Shown: positions 31,437 to 41,305 of the stretch, piece by piece
How the letters are laid out: each line of letters begins with the position of its first letter
Numbering within the stretch: position 1 is the first letter of the stretch
DNA from: an uncultured Bacteroidota bacterium
GTDB lineage: Bacteria > Bacteroidota > Bacteroidia > Flavobacteriales > Flavobacteriaceae
Direction of reading: 5' to 3'
Length of the DNA stretch: 64,000 nt
Assembly: GCA_903902795.1 (NCBI GenBank)
Contig: CAIUWH010000071.1
Location: 1-64,000, forward strand
The notes under the pieces: model-generated
Databases searched by the model: none
What the model was told of the DNA's origin: nothing
Seen by the model: only the letters and a program-made list of their open reading frames with translations
Program-made: the position numbers and the translations under genes

Positions 31437-31904
31437 ATGACATTTAAAGATCGAGTTACCGAATTGTTGCACGAAGGGTTGAAAGTAAAACCGTCGATTT
31501 TCCTCATAGATATGGACGTTGATGGCTCAAACAAAATAAGCATTACTTTGGACGGTGATTATGGAGTAACTCTTCAGGACTGTATTGATATTAGCAAAGC
31601 AGTAGATCAACATTTAGATCGAGAAGAAGTCGATTTTTCGCTCGAAGTTGCTTCGTGCGGGGTGTCATCACCGCTGAAATTAACACGTCAGTATAAAAAA
31701 AATATCGGCAGAACGTTGAAAGTAAAAACTGAAACCGAAAAGATTGAAGCGCTTTTGGAAGCAGCAGATGATGAAAAAATAACATTGACTTGGTCGGCCC
31801 GAGAACCCAAAAAAATAGGTAAAGGAAAAGAAACAGTTGTAAAAAAAGTTGAAATTCCATACCAGGATATTAAAGAAGCAGTTGTTACGATAAATTTTAA
31901 TTAA
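31437..31904 (+). CDS. rimP: Ribosome maturation factor RimP
   Basis: A 155-residue protein beginning [16 protein letters not shown], with [40 protein letters not shown] and [21 protein letters not shown], the RimP N-domain signature (normally ...VSSPGL, here VSSPLK). The C-terminal SH3-like domain follows. It assists 30S maturation. The start at 31437 is chosen over 31401 because of the leader hairpin and family length. It is the first gene of the classic rimP-nusA-infB operon, 9 bases before nusA. Confidence 0.95.
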   Translation: MTFKDRVTELLHEGLKVKPSIFLIDMDVDGSNKISITLDGDYGVTLQDCIDISKAVDQHLDREEVDFSLEVASCGVSSPLKLTRQYKKNIGRTLKVKTETEKIEALLEAADDEKITLTWSAREPKKIGKGKETVVKKVEIPYQDIKEAVVTINFN

Positions 31905-31913
31905 AAAAGAAGA

Positions 31914-33158
31914 ATGGAAAATATTGCATTAATCGAATCATTTTCAGAGTTTAAAGATGATAAACTTATTGATCGAGTAACGCTTATGGCGATTTTGGAA
32001 GACGTTTTTAGAAATGCCTTGAAAAAGAAATATGGTTCAGACGATAATTTTGACATCATCATCAATCCGGATAAAGGAGATATGGAGATTTGGAGAAATA
32101 GGGTCGTGGTCGCAGACGGCGAAGTAGAAGACGAAAACCAAGAAATTGAACTTTCTCAAGCTCGAAAAATTGAGCCAGATTTTGAAGTTGGTGAAGATGT
32201 TTCAGAAGAAGTGAAATTAATCGACTTAGGAAGAAGAGCAATTTTGGCTTTGCGTCAAAATTTGATTTCAAAAATCCACGAGCACGATAACACTAATCTT
32301 TATAAACAATTTAAAGATTTAATAGGCGAAATTTATACTGCAGAGGTGCATCACGTTCGTCCAAGAGTTGTAATTTTGGTAGATGATGATGGAAACGAAA
32401 TTGTGTTGCCAAAAGAAAAACAAATTCCTTCTGATTTTTTCAGAAAAGGAGACAATGTAAAAGGAATCATTGAAAATGTTGAATTGAAAGGAAATAAACC
32501 TCAAATTATAATGTCTAGAACAGCTCCTGCTTTCCTGGAAAAACTATTTGAGCAAGAAATTCCTGAAGTTTTTGACGGTTTAATTACTATTAAAAATGTG
32601 GTACGAATTCCCGGTGAAAAAGCGAAAGTAGCTGTGGATTCATACGATGATCGTATTGATCCAGTTGGTGCTTGTGTTGGAATGAAAGGATCTAGAATTC
32701 ATGGAATCGTAAGAGAATTAGGTAACGAAAATATCGACGTTATCAATTATACAAGCAACATTCAATTGTATATTACTCGTGCGTTAAGTCCAGCCAAAGT
32801 ATCTTCTATTAAAATAGACGAAGAGCAAAAAAGAGCTGAAGTATTTTTGAAGTTAGAAGAAGTTTCTAAAGCGATTGGTCGAGGCGGTCACAACATCAAG
32901 TTGGCGGGTCAATTGACAGGATATGAACTAGATGTAATTAGAGAAGGTAGCACTATCGAAGACGAAGATGATGTTGAATTAACAGAATTCTCTGACGAAA
33001 TTGACGGATGGGTAATTGATGAATTTGCTAAAATTGGTTTAGATACAGCACGAAGTATTCTGAAGCAAAATGTAGCTGATTTAGTAAGAAGAACCGATTT
33101 AGAAGAAGAGACCATTCAGGAAGTCATGAAAATTTTAAAAGAAGAATTCGAGAATTAA
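31914..33158 (+). CDS. nusA: Transcription termination/antitermination factor NusA
   Basis: A 414-residue protein: N-terminal RNA-polymerase-binding domain (1-125), S1 domain (about 130-200, VKGIIENVELKGNKPQIIMSRT), and two KH domains (DPVGACVGMKGSRIHGIVRELGNENIDV and KAIGRGGHNIKLAGQLTGYELDV). The C-terminal region is short and lacks the acidic repeats of the E. coli protein, as is normal outside proteobacteria. NusA controls pausing and hairpin-dependent termination, which is relevant to the hairpin in its own leader. Confidence 0.96.
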   Translation: MENIALIESFSEFKDDKLIDRVTLMAILEDVFRNALKKKYGSDDNFDIIINPDKGDMEIWRNRVVVADGEVEDENQEIELSQARKIEPDFEVGEDVSEEVKLIDLGRRAILALRQNLISKIHEHDNTNLYKQFKDLIGEIYTAEVHHVRPRVVILVDDDGNEIVLPKEKQIPSDFFRKGDNVKGIIENVELKGNKPQIIMSRTAPAFLEKLFEQEIPEVFDGLITIKNVVRIPGEKAKVAVDSYDDRIDPVGACVGMKGSRIHGIVRELGNENIDVINYTSNIQLYITRALSPAKVSSIKIDEEQKRAEVFLKLEEVSKAIGRGGHNIKLAGQLTGYELDVIREGSTIEDEDDVELTEFSDEIDGWVIDEFAKIGLDTARSILKQNVADLVRRTDLEEETIQEVMKILKEEFEN

Positions 33159-33193
33159 TTCTCACAAACAATAAAAAAAATTAATACGATTTT

Positions 33194-35965
33194 ATGTCTG
33201 AAGGAAATATTAGAATAAACAAAGTTTTAAGGGAATTAAATATTTCTTTAGAAAGAGCTGTGGATTATCTAAAAGATAAAGGAATTGCGATTGAGGCAAG
33301 TCCAAACACAAAAATTTCTGATGATGTATATACAATTCTTTGTGGCCAATTTGCGGGCGACAAAGGAAATAAAGAAGCTTCTAAAGGAGTAAGTGAAGAG
33401 ATTAGAAAAGAAAAAGAAGCACTTCGTATTGAGCGAGAAAAAGAAATCGAAGAAAAAAGAAAACAAGAAGAAGACCGCCAACGCCAAGAAGTAATTAAAG
33501 CGAAAGCGGTAGTTACAGGTCCGAGACAAGTTGGTAAAATTGAACTCGAAGTCAAAGCGCCTGCAGCGGCTAAACCTTTAGTAACTCCTCCTCCAGTTCA
33601 AGAAGTTCCTCAATCAAAGCCCGCAGTTTCGCTGAAAAAAGAATCAGAGCCAACTAGTGCTGAACAGCCGAAAGTGGCAGCTCCAAAGGCTGAAAATCCA
33701 CAAGTAGAAGATGCTGCAGTTGATGCTCAAGAAGAAACACACGAAACACAATACCAAAGTTTAACAGGGCCAAAAATCACAGGTCAAACAATTGATTTGT
33801 CTCAATTCAACAAGCCAAAAAAGAAAAAAGAAGAACCAAAAATTACTGCGAACAAACCCGGCGATGCAAAGCCAGGGGATACAAAACCTGGAGATAACAA
33901 AAATAAACGAAAGCGAATTCCCCCAAAACCAGGTGAAAATAAACCAGGAACGGCTGGAGCAGCAGCAGGAGTAAACAGACCTGGGGCGAATAAGTTCGGC
34001 CCAAAAACAGGAGATTTTCAAAAAGGAAATCGTCCCGCTATTGTTCAGAAAGTTGAACCTACAGAGGAGGAAGTAAAAAACCAAATCAAAGAAACCTTAG
34101 AGCGTCTTCAAGGCAAAGGGTCAAAATCAAAAGCAGCCAAATACAGAAGAGATAAAAGAGATTCGCACCGTCAGCGTACTGATGATGAACAAAAAGCAAT
34201 CGAAGAAGGTAGCAAAACCATTAAAGTGACCGAGTTCGTTACCGTTGGTGAAGTTGCAACGATGATGGATGTGCCGATTACCAAAGTAATTGGAACGTGT
34301 ATGGCATTGGGAATCATGGTTACCATGAACCAACGTCTGGATGCTGAAACCTTATCTATTGTTGCCGACGAGTTCGGGTATGAAGTAGAATTCATTACAA
34401 CGGATTTAGAAGATTCGATCGAATTGGTTGAAGATCGAGCAGAAGATTTAATCAATCGTGCGCCAATCGTAACAGTTATGGGTCACGTTGATCACGGTAA
34501 GACATCTTTACTGGATTACATCCGTAAGGAAAACGTAATTGCAGGTGAGTCGGGTGGAATTACCCAACACATCGGAGCGTATGCTGTAACATTAGACAAC
34601 GGTCAAAAAATAACATTCTTAGATACACCGGGTCACGAGGCGTTTACCGCAATGCGTGCGCGTGGTGCTCAAGTTACCGATATTGCCATCATTGTGGCTG
34701 CAGCCGATGACGACATCATGCCGCAAACGAAAGAAGCAATTAGTCATGCTCAAGCAGCAGGAGTTCCGATGATTTTTGCCATCAACAAAATTGATAAACC
34801 AGCAGCTAATCCTGAAAAAATAAAGGAACAATTAGCAGGTATGAATTTATTAGTTGAAGACTGGGGTGGAAAATACCAATCGCATGATATTTCTGCTAAA
34901 GTAGGAACAGGAGTAAAAGACTTATTGGAGAAAGTATTACTAGAAGCCGAGATATTAGATTTAAAGGCCAATCCGAAAAAACCAGCAGTTGGAACAGTAG
35001 TAGAAGCGCAATTGGATAAAGGACGCGGTTATGTAACTACGATTTTGGTTCAAGCCGGTACGTTAAAAGTAGGTGATTATGTTTTGGCCGGAAAAAACCA
35101 TGGTAAAATTAAAGCCATGTACGATGAAAGAGGTCACGCAGTTAAAGAAGCAGGTCCGTCAACACCTATATCAATTTTAGGTTTGGATGGTGCGCCAACT
35201 GCAGGAGATAAATTTAATTGTTTTGAAGACGAAAGAGAAGCCAAGCAGATTGCTGCAAAACGTACACAATTGATGCGTGAGCAATCGGTTCGAACACAAA
35301 AGCACATTACGCTTGCGGAAATCGGTCGAAGAATTGCTTTAGGACAATTTAAAGAATTAAACATTATCCTTAAAGGAGATGTGGATGGTTCGGTAGAAGC
35401 TCTGTCGGATTCATTTTCGAAATTATCTACCGAAGAAATCCAAATTAACATCATACATAAAGGAGTAGGAGCAATTACCGAATCAGACGTAATGTTAGCT
35501 TCTGCTTCAGATGCAATCATTATCGGATTCAACGTGCGTCCTGCTGGAAATGCAAAACAATTAGCCGATAAAGAAGAAATTGATATCCGTAACTATTCAA
35601 TTATTTACGATGCCATCGACGACTTAAAAGACGCTATGGAAGGAATGCTCTCTCCAGAAATGAAAGAAGAAATTACTGGTACAGCCGAAATCAGAGAAAT
35701 CTTTAAAGTTTCTAAAGTGGGAACTATTGCAGGTTGTATGGTTACAGATGGTAAAATATTCAGAAATTCTAAAATTCGTTTAATACGTGAAGGAGTTGTA
35801 ATTTACACAGGTGAATTGGCAACATTAAAACGATTTAAAGACGATGTAAAAGATGTTTCTAAAGGATATGATTGCGGAATTCAAATCAAGAATTACAATG
35901 ATATTGAGCAACTTGATTTAATCGAAGCGTTCCAAGAAGTAGAAGTAAAGAAAAAGTTGAAATAA
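33194..35965 (+). CDS. infB: Translation initiation factor IF-2
   Basis: A 923-residue protein: N-terminal helical domain ([24 protein letters not shown]), a long low-complexity Lys/Glu/Pro/Gly linker (about 70-330, including [17 protein letters not shown] repeats), then the GTPase with [16 protein letters not shown] (G1), [15 protein letters not shown] (G3) and NKIDKP (G4). The IF2 domains II-IV follow. IF-2 brings fMet-tRNA to the 30S and joins subunits. A terminator follows. Confidence 0.97.
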   Translation: MSEGNIRINKVLRELNISLERAVDYLKDKGIAIEASPNTKISDDVYTILCGQFAGDKGNKEASKGVSEEIRKEKEALRIEREKEIEEKRKQEEDRQRQEVIKAKAVVTGPRQVGKIELEVKAPAAAKPLVTPPPVQEVPQSKPAVSLKKESEPTSAEQPKVAAPKAENPQVEDAAVDAQEETHETQYQSLTGPKITGQTIDLSQFNKPKKKKEEPKITANKPGDAKPGDTKPGDNKNKRKRIPPKPGENKPGTAGAAAGVNRPGANKFGPKTGDFQKGNRPAIVQKVEPTEEEVKNQIKETLERLQGKGSKSKAAKYRRDKRDSHRQRTDDEQKAIEEGSKTIKVTEFVTVGEVATMMDVPITKVIGTCMALGIMVTMNQRLDAETLSIVADEFGYEVEFITTDLEDSIELVEDRAEDLINRAPIVTVMGHVDHGKTSLLDYIRKENVIAGESGGITQHIGAYAVTLDNGQKITFLDTPGHEAFTAMRARGAQVTDIAIIVAAADDDIMPQTKEAISHAQAAGVPMIFAINKIDKPAANPEKIKEQLAGMNLLVEDWGGKYQSHDISAKVGTGVKDLLEKVLLEAEILDLKANPKKPAVGTVVEAQLDKGRGYVTTILVQAGTLKVGDYVLAGKNHGKIKAMYDERGHAVKEAGPSTPISILGLDGAPTAGDKFNCFEDEREAKQIAAKRTQLMREQSVRTQKHITLAEIGRRIALGQFKELNIILKGDVDGSVEALSDSFSKLSTEEIQINIIHKGVGAITESDVMLASASDAIIIGFNVRPAGNAKQLADKEEIDIRNYSIIYDAIDDLKDAMEGMLSPEMKEEITGTAEIREIFKVSKVGTIAGCMVTDGKIFRNSKIRLIREGVVIYTGELATLKRFKDDVKDVSKGYDCGIQIKNYNDIEQLDLIEAFQEVEVKKKLK

Positions 35966-35971
35966 ATAAAC

Positions 35972-36003
35972 AAATCCCAATTAAAGTTGGGATTTTTTTT
36001 TGA
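35972..36003 (+). terminator. Terminator of rimP-nusA-infB
   Basis: AAATCCCAA-TTAAAG-TTGGGATTT followed by T9 directly after infB. Confidence 0.9.
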
Positions 36004-36076
36004 TGAATTACAAGAAATATTTTTTTTGCGATCTTGTCTATTCTTATATAATTGAAGAAGAAAAAAGGGAGAGGTT

Positions 36077-36463
36077 TTAATTCGGTTTGATAACAAACGC
36101 ATTTGGATATTTCTTTTTGATGGCCATTAAGTTGCGTTCGACTTCCATTCTAGTGTTGAAATTACCAACCCAAACTTTGTATAATGGCGTATTAAAAACA
36201 AGTGTGGCATCAAGCTCTTTGAATTCTTTTTTGAAGTCCAATAAAGCCTTTTTGGATTGGTCCATGTTGCCATTAAATACCTGAATTTTATACAAGTTAT
36301 TCGAAACAATCCCAGAGTTTATCTTTCGTTTTTCTTTTAACAACTGCTCAAATTTTGCGTCTTGTTTCACAACAGGTGATTGTCCAAATGCACAACTACT
36401 TTCATAAAAAAATACCGTAAAAAATGTAAAAATTAATAGTGATGTAGAGCGTGAATAATTCAT
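36077..36463 (-). CDS. Exported SPOR-domain protein
   Basis: A 128-residue protein: N-terminal signal (LLIFTFFTVFFYESSCAFGQ), a short linker, and a C-terminal SPOR domain (YKIQVFNGNMDQSKKALLDFKKEF ... PLYKVWVGNFNTRMEVERNLMAIKKKYPNAFVIK). SPOR domains bind denuded peptidoglycan glycan strands, often at the division site. Its promoter (TTTG ... TACATTTG) is at 36482-36510. Nothing else is known of its job here. It is divergent from the act operon. Confidence 0.88.
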   Translation of the reverse strand: MNYSRSTSLLIFTFFTVFFYESSCAFGQSPVVKQDAKFEQLLKEKRKINSGIVSNNLYKIQVFNGNMDQSKKALLDFKKEFKELDATLVFNTPLYKVWVGNFNTRMEVERNLMAIKKKYPNAFVIKPN

Positions 36464-36481
36464 AATATGTTGATTTTAATG

Positions 36482-36510
36482 CAAATGTACTACTTCTTCC
36501 ATAATTCAAA
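36482..36510 (-). promoter_or_regulatory. Promoter of the SPOR gene
   Basis: On the minus strand TTTG (36507-36510), 17 bases, TACATTTG (36482-36489), 19 bases before the ATG. Confidence 0.7.
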
Positions 36511-36564
36511 AACTATATTGTTATTTAGAATTAATATAAATTATGAATTAAGATATATTTAAGG

Positions 36565-36595
36565 TTTTGAGAATAATTGATAAGTCGTATTTTTG
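36565..36595 (+). promoter_or_regulatory. Promoter of the act-cox respiratory operon
   Basis: TTTTG (36565-36569), 18 bases, TATTTTTG (36588-36595). This predicts an unusually long leader of about 140 bases before actA. Confidence 0.75.
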
Positions 36596-36680
36596 TGCAA
36601 GTTTTTAAAAAAGCGTATTGTCTTTTCTACATTTAATTGAAAAAACCGTACCACAATTTTGTAAATTATCATTTACTGTA

Positions 36681-36715
36681 AAAATACATTAAGGGTCTTT
36701 CTAAAAATGTATTTT
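36681..36715 (+). promoter_or_regulatory. Inverted repeat in the act leader
   Basis: AAAATACATT (36681-36690) is perfectly inverted as AATGTATTTT (36706-36715) around a 15-base loop, in the leader between the predicted promoter and actA. It could be an operator or an mRNA hairpin. Confidence 0.5.
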
Positions 36716-36743
36716 ATGTGATTTGAAAAAATTATATTAACAC

Positions 36744-38111
36744 ATGAAAAAAATGGGTAACCATAATTCGATTTCAAGGACTGTTATTTTCTGTTTAGCG
36801 TTTGTGCTAACTTTTTCCTTAACTTCATTTTCTCAAGAACAAGCCGCTGCAGCTCCGGCAATGGCAGCAGCTCCAGCTGCAACCCCAGCAGATCCAGCTG
36901 CAACTGCAGCACCGGCAACAGCAGGTGGTGACGCAGCAGCCGGAAAAGCATTGTTCAACACGCATTGTGCCGCTTGTCACAAACTAGATGCGAAAGCAAC
37001 TGGTCCAGCATTACGAGGTGTTGCAAACAAATACGACATGGCTTGGTTGTACAAATGGATCAACAATAGTTCGGCTATGGTTGCTTCGGGAGATGCAAAA
37101 GCGGTTGCGATTTATGAAGAATATAATAAGTCGGTAATGACGGCTTTTCCTCAGTTGTCAACAACTGATGTGGATAATATCATTGCTTATACTTCTGAAC
37201 CAAAAGCAGAGCCAGTAGCGGCTGTTGCTGGTGGACCAGGCGGTGGAGCTCCTACACAAGATAGTGGAATTTCTAACAATGTAATTTTAGGTGCTCTTTC
37301 ATTGGTTATGTTGATGTTGGTAACTATGTTGTTTTTGGTAAGCAACGTATTGACCAAAATCGCAAAAGCAAATGGAATTGAAGGAGCAGAAAGAAAAATT
37401 GATTTCTTAGCCTTGCCCAAAGCATTCGTTAAAAACCAATTTTTATTATTTGTGTCGGCGGTTTTCTTTTTGTTAGCGAGTGGATATTTTGTTTTCGGAT
37501 ATTTATCTCAGATTGGGATTGATCAGGATTATGCGCCGATTCAGCCCATTCATTATTCGCACAGAATTCACGCAGGTAGCAACGGTATCGATTGTAAATA
37601 CTGTCACTCATCGGCAAGAACAAGTAAACATGCTGGAATTCCATCTTTAAATGTTTGTATGAATTGCCATAAAAATATTGCTGAAGTTGCTGATACTACC
37701 GCTACAGAAGAGTATTCAAAAGCATTCTACGATGCTCAGATTCAAAAATTATACGATGCGGTAGGTTGGGATAAATCTACTCAAAAATATACTGGAAAAA
37801 CACAACCTGTAAAGTGGGTTCGTATCCACAAATTACCTGATTTTGCGTACTTCAATCACTCACAACACGTAACAGTTGGTGGAATTGAATGTCAGAAATG
37901 TCATGGCCCAGTTCAAGAATATGAAATTCAAAAACAATTTGCTCCATTAACAATGGGTTGGTGTATTGATTGTCACCGTCAAACCAATGTTAAAATGGAA
38001 GGAAATGCTTACTACGATAAAATTCACGAAGAACTTTCTAAGAAGTATGGTAAAGATAAACTTACTGTAAGCGATATGGGAGGTTTAGAATGTGGTAAGT
38101 GTCACTACTAA
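36744..38111 (+). CDS. actA: Alternative complex III subunit ActA, multiheme cytochrome c
   Basis: A 455-residue protein. A signal-like helix and Ala/Pro-rich linker precede a monoheme cytochrome c domain (CAACH near residue 80). After a membrane helix and a second helix come five more CxxCH sites: CKYCH, CMNCH, CQKCH, CIDCH and CGKCH. The total is six. In the family the pentaheme part passes electrons from the ActB/C site; the fused N-terminal cytochrome may hand electrons to the cytochrome oxidase encoded downstream (inference). First gene of the act-cox operon. Confidence 0.92.
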   Translation: MKKMGNHNSISRTVIFCLAFVLTFSLTSFSQEQAAAAPAMAAAPAATPADPAATAAPATAGGDAAAGKALFNTHCAACHKLDAKATGPALRGVANKYDMAWLYKWINNSSAMVASGDAKAVAIYEEYNKSVMTAFPQLSTTDVDNIIAYTSEPKAEPVAAVAGGPGGGAPTQDSGISNNVILGALSLVMLMLVTMLFLVSNVLTKIAKANGIEGAERKIDFLALPKAFVKNQFLLFVSAVFFLLASGYFVFGYLSQIGIDQDYAPIQPIHYSHRIHAGSNGIDCKYCHSSARTSKHAGIPSLNVCMNCHKNIAEVADTTATEEYSKAFYDAQIQKLYDAVGWDKSTQKYTGKTQPVKWVRIHKLPDFAYFNHSQHVTVGGIECQKCHGPVQEYEIQKQFAPLTMGWCIDCHRQTNVKMEGNAYYDKIHEELSKKYGKDKLTVSDMGGLECGKCHY

Positions 38112-38205
38112 AAAAACGTTTAAAGTTTCAAGTTTCAGGGTATTGAAAAGTGAAACCAAACAAACTTGAAAAAAAATAAATTTAAGAAGCTAATATTTAT
38201 ATACG

Positions 38206-41200
38206 ATGTCATCAAACAAAAAATACTGGAAAAGTGTTGAAGAGCTAAACGAAAATAGTTCTATTGTTGAGGCGCTTAAAAACAACGAGTTTGTGGAGCC
38301 AATTCCAACAGATGAGTTTTTAGGAGACGCAGCGTCTTTGTCATCATCATCAACTACTCGTCGTGATTTTTTAAAGTACGTTGGATTCAGTACAGCAGCC
38401 GCTACTTTAGCAGCCTGTGAAGGTCCCGTAAATAAATCAATCCCATACGTTGTTCAGCCTGAGGAAATCATTCCAGGAATTGCAGATTATTATGCGACAA
38501 CTATGTTTGACGGTTTTGATTTTGCCAACCTTTTAGTAAAAACTCGCGAAGGAAGACCAATTAAAATAGAGAACAATACCATTGCTGGCGCAAAATTTTC
38601 TGCTAATGCAAGAGTACATGCCTCTGTTTTAACGATGTACGACAATCAGCGTTTAAAAGCTCCAAAAGTTGATGGTAAAGAAGCTTCTTGGCCGGATGTA
38701 AGTGCCAAAATTGCAGCTGGTTTAGCTGATGCGAAAGCAAAAGGTGGCCAAGTAGTCGTGTTGACCAATACATTGGCGAGTCCGTCGACTGAAAAATTAA
38801 TAGCCGATTTCTTGGCTAAAAACCCGAATTCAAAACACGTAATTTACGATACTGTTTCTGAATCAGCTGCTTTAGATGCTGCTGAAATGGTGTACGGCGA
38901 GCGCGTTTTAGTCGATTATGATTTTGCCAAAGCAGATGTAATCGTTTCTGTCGGAGCTGATTTCTTAGGTGATTGGCAAGGTGGAGGATATGATGCAGGT
39001 TATGCAAAAGGAAGAATTCCACAAACCGGACGTATGTCGAAACACATTCAGTTCGAATCCAATATGTCTTTATCTGGTGCTGCAGCCGATAAGAGAGTAG
39101 CTATGTCAGTAGCGAATCAAAAGCAAGCACTAGTAAAACTATACAACGCGATAACAGGTTCTAGTGTTGTAGCAAGTTTAAGCAACAGTTTTGATGCGGA
39201 AGTAACTAAAGCCGCTCAACAACTAAAATCAGCCGGCGCCAAAGGTGTTTTAGTATCGGGTATACAAGATAAAAATGCGCAGTTATTAGTGATTGCGATT
39301 AATCAAGTATTGGCAAGTCAGGCATTCAATGCAATGAGTGCGCGACAAATTAGAAAAGGTTCTAATCAAGCGGTAGCTCAATTGATAACTGATTTGAATG
39401 CAGGTAAAATTCACACACTAATTATGAGTGGAGTGAATCCGGTTTACTCTTTAGCAAACAGTGCTTCTTTTGTGTCTGGATTGAAAAAGACGAAACTTTC
39501 CGTTGCCTTTTCTTTAAAAGAAGACGAAACAGCTGCGTTAACTACAATTGCTGCTGCTGCACCTCATTATTTAGAATCATGGAACGATCATAGTTTGACT
39601 AAAGGATCTTATTCTTTGACTCAACCTACCATCCGTCCACTTTTCAATACCAAACAATTCCAAGATGTTTTACTATCATTAAACGGAACTCCAGGTTCTT
39701 TTTATGATTATATTAAATCTAACTCGGCAACTTTTGTGTCGGGAACAACGTGGAATAAAGTACTTCACGACGGTGTTATTGCAAGTGCAGAATCTTCATT
39801 AACTGGCGGAACTGCTGATTATAGCTCTGCTGCAAGTGCTCTAGCTCAATCAAAATCTGCAGGTAAAGAATTAATTTTATATACTAAAACAGGTTTAGGT
39901 GACGGACAACAATCGAACAACCCTTGGTTACAAGAGTTTCCAGATCCAATAACACGTGTTTCTTGGGATAATTACTTAACGGTTTCACAAGCTGACGCTA
40001 AAGACTTAGGATTAGAAAATGAAATTGTTGCCGATGGTGGTTTAAATGGAAGTTACGCTGATGTTACAGTTGGAAAAGTAACGATGAAGGTGCCGGTTAT
40101 TGTTCAACCTGGACAAGCAGTTGGTACATTCGGATTGGCTTTAGGTTACGGCCGAAAAGCATCCATTCAAGAAGAAATGCAAGTAGGTGTTAACGCTTAC
40201 TCATTGTATAATAACTTTAATAATGTTCAAACAGTTACTGTTGCTAAGGCAAGTGGTAGCGATCATGAGTTTGCTTGCGTTCAATCGCAACGAACGTTAA
40301 TGGGTAGAGGTGATATTGTTAGAGAAACTACTTTTAATGTATATAGCGTAGAGAGTCCAAAAGGTAATAAAAATGCCTTTAACGCTCCACCAATGGTATC
40401 GTTAGATCACAAAGAAGTAGAAGCAACCAAAGTAGATTTATGGGAATCATTTGATCGTTCGGTTGGACATCACTTTAACTTATCAATCGACTTGAATGCT
40501 TGTACGGGTTGCGGAGCATGTGTAATTGCATGTCACGCTGAAAATAACGTACCTGTAGTAGGTAAAGAAGAAGTTCGTAGAAGTCGTGATATGCACTGGT
40601 TGCGTATTGATAGATACTATTCATCAGAAGATACTTTTGCAGGTGATAACAAACGTAAAGAAGAATTCGACGGATTAACAGGTGAAAAAGGATCATTGAG
40701 TGGTTTTGGTGAAATGGAATCTCCAGCTGATAACCCACAAGTGGTATTCCAACCAGTAATGTGTCAACATTGTAATCACGCACCTTGTGAAACCGTTTGT
40801 CCAGTAGCTGCTACTTCGCACTCACGTCAAGGTCAAAACCATATGGCATACAACCGTTGTGTAGGTACGAGATATTGTGCTAACAACTGTCCATATAAAG
40901 TACGTCGTTTCAACTGGTTCTTGTATGCTAATAATGACGAGTTCAACTATCATATGAATGATGATTTAGGACGAATGGTTCTTAATCCAGATGTAAATGT
41001 TCGTTCACGTGGAGTAATGGAGAAATGTTCGATGTGTATTCAAATGACACAAAAAACAATTCTTGATGCGAAACGCGATGGAAGAGAAGTTAAAGCAGAC
41101 GAATTCCAAACAGCATGCTCAAATGCATGTACTTCGGGTGCTTTAGTATTTGGAGATGTAAACAACCCTGAAGCAGAGGTTTCAAAATTAGCAGTTTTAG

Positions 41201-41277
41201 ACCGATCATACCACTTGTTAGAAAGCGTTGGAACAAAACCAAACGTAGTATACCAAGTAAAAGTTAGAAACATTTAG
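38206..41277 (+). CDS. actB: Alternative complex III iron-sulfur subunit ActB
   Basis: A 1023-residue protein. A Tat-type signal (TTRRDFLKYVGFSTAAATLAAC) sits at about residue 60, not at the very N-terminus. The large first part is a molybdopterin-oxidoreductase-like domain that in this family lacks the cofactor. The last 350 residues form a ferredoxin-like domain with the cysteine clusters CTGCGACVIACH, CQHCNHAPCETVCPV, CVGTRYCANNCPY and CSMC...CSNAC. It faces the periplasm and bridges ActC to ActA. Confidence 0.94.
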   Translation: MSSNKKYWKSVEELNENSSIVEALKNNEFVEPIPTDEFLGDAASLSSSSTTRRDFLKYVGFSTAAATLAACEGPVNKSIPYVVQPEEIIPGIADYYATTMFDGFDFANLLVKTREGRPIKIENNTIAGAKFSANARVHASVLTMYDNQRLKAPKVDGKEASWPDVSAKIAAGLADAKAKGGQVVVLTNTLASPSTEKLIADFLAKNPNSKHVIYDTVSESAALDAAEMVYGERVLVDYDFAKADVIVSVGADFLGDWQGGGYDAGYAKGRIPQTGRMSKHIQFESNMSLSGAAADKRVAMSVANQKQALVKLYNAITGSSVVASLSNSFDAEVTKAAQQLKSAGAKGVLVSGIQDKNAQLLVIAINQVLASQAFNAMSARQIRKGSNQAVAQLITDLNAGKIHTLIMSGVNPVYSLANSASFVSGLKKTKLSVAFSLKEDETAALTTIAAAAPHYLESWNDHSLTKGSYSLTQPTIRPLFNTKQFQDVLLSLNGTPGSFYDYIKSNSATFVSGTTWNKVLHDGVIASAESSLTGGTADYSSAASALAQSKSAGKELILYTKTGLGDGQQSNNPWLQEFPDPITRVSWDNYLTVSQADAKDLGLENEIVADGGLNGSYADVTVGKVTMKVPVIVQPGQAVGTFGLALGYGRKASIQEEMQVGVNAYSLYNNFNNVQTVTVAKASGSDHEFACVQSQRTLMGRGDIVRETTFNVYSVESPKGNKNAFNAPPMVSLDHKEVEATKVDLWESFDRSVGHHFNLSIDLNACTGCGACVIACHAENNVPVVGKEEVRRSRDMHWLRIDRYYSSEDTFAGDNKRKEEFDGLTGEKGSLSGFGEMESPADNPQVVFQPVMCQHCNHAPCETVCPVAATSHSRQGQNHMAYNRCVGTRYCANNCPYKVRRFNWFLYANNDEFNYHMNDDLGRMVLNPDVNVRSRGVMEKCSMCIQMTQKTILDAKRDGREVKADEFQTACSNACTSGALVFGDVNNPEAEVSKLAVLDRSYHLLESVGTKPNVVYQVKVRNI

Positions 41278-41305
41278 TAATTAATAAGAAACAATATATA
41301 GAATT

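Noticed and set aside
33265-33555. Overlapping minus-strand ORFs in the infB linker
   Set aside because: They arise from the low-complexity Lys/Glu linker read in reverse (Ser/Phe-rich) and have no family features.
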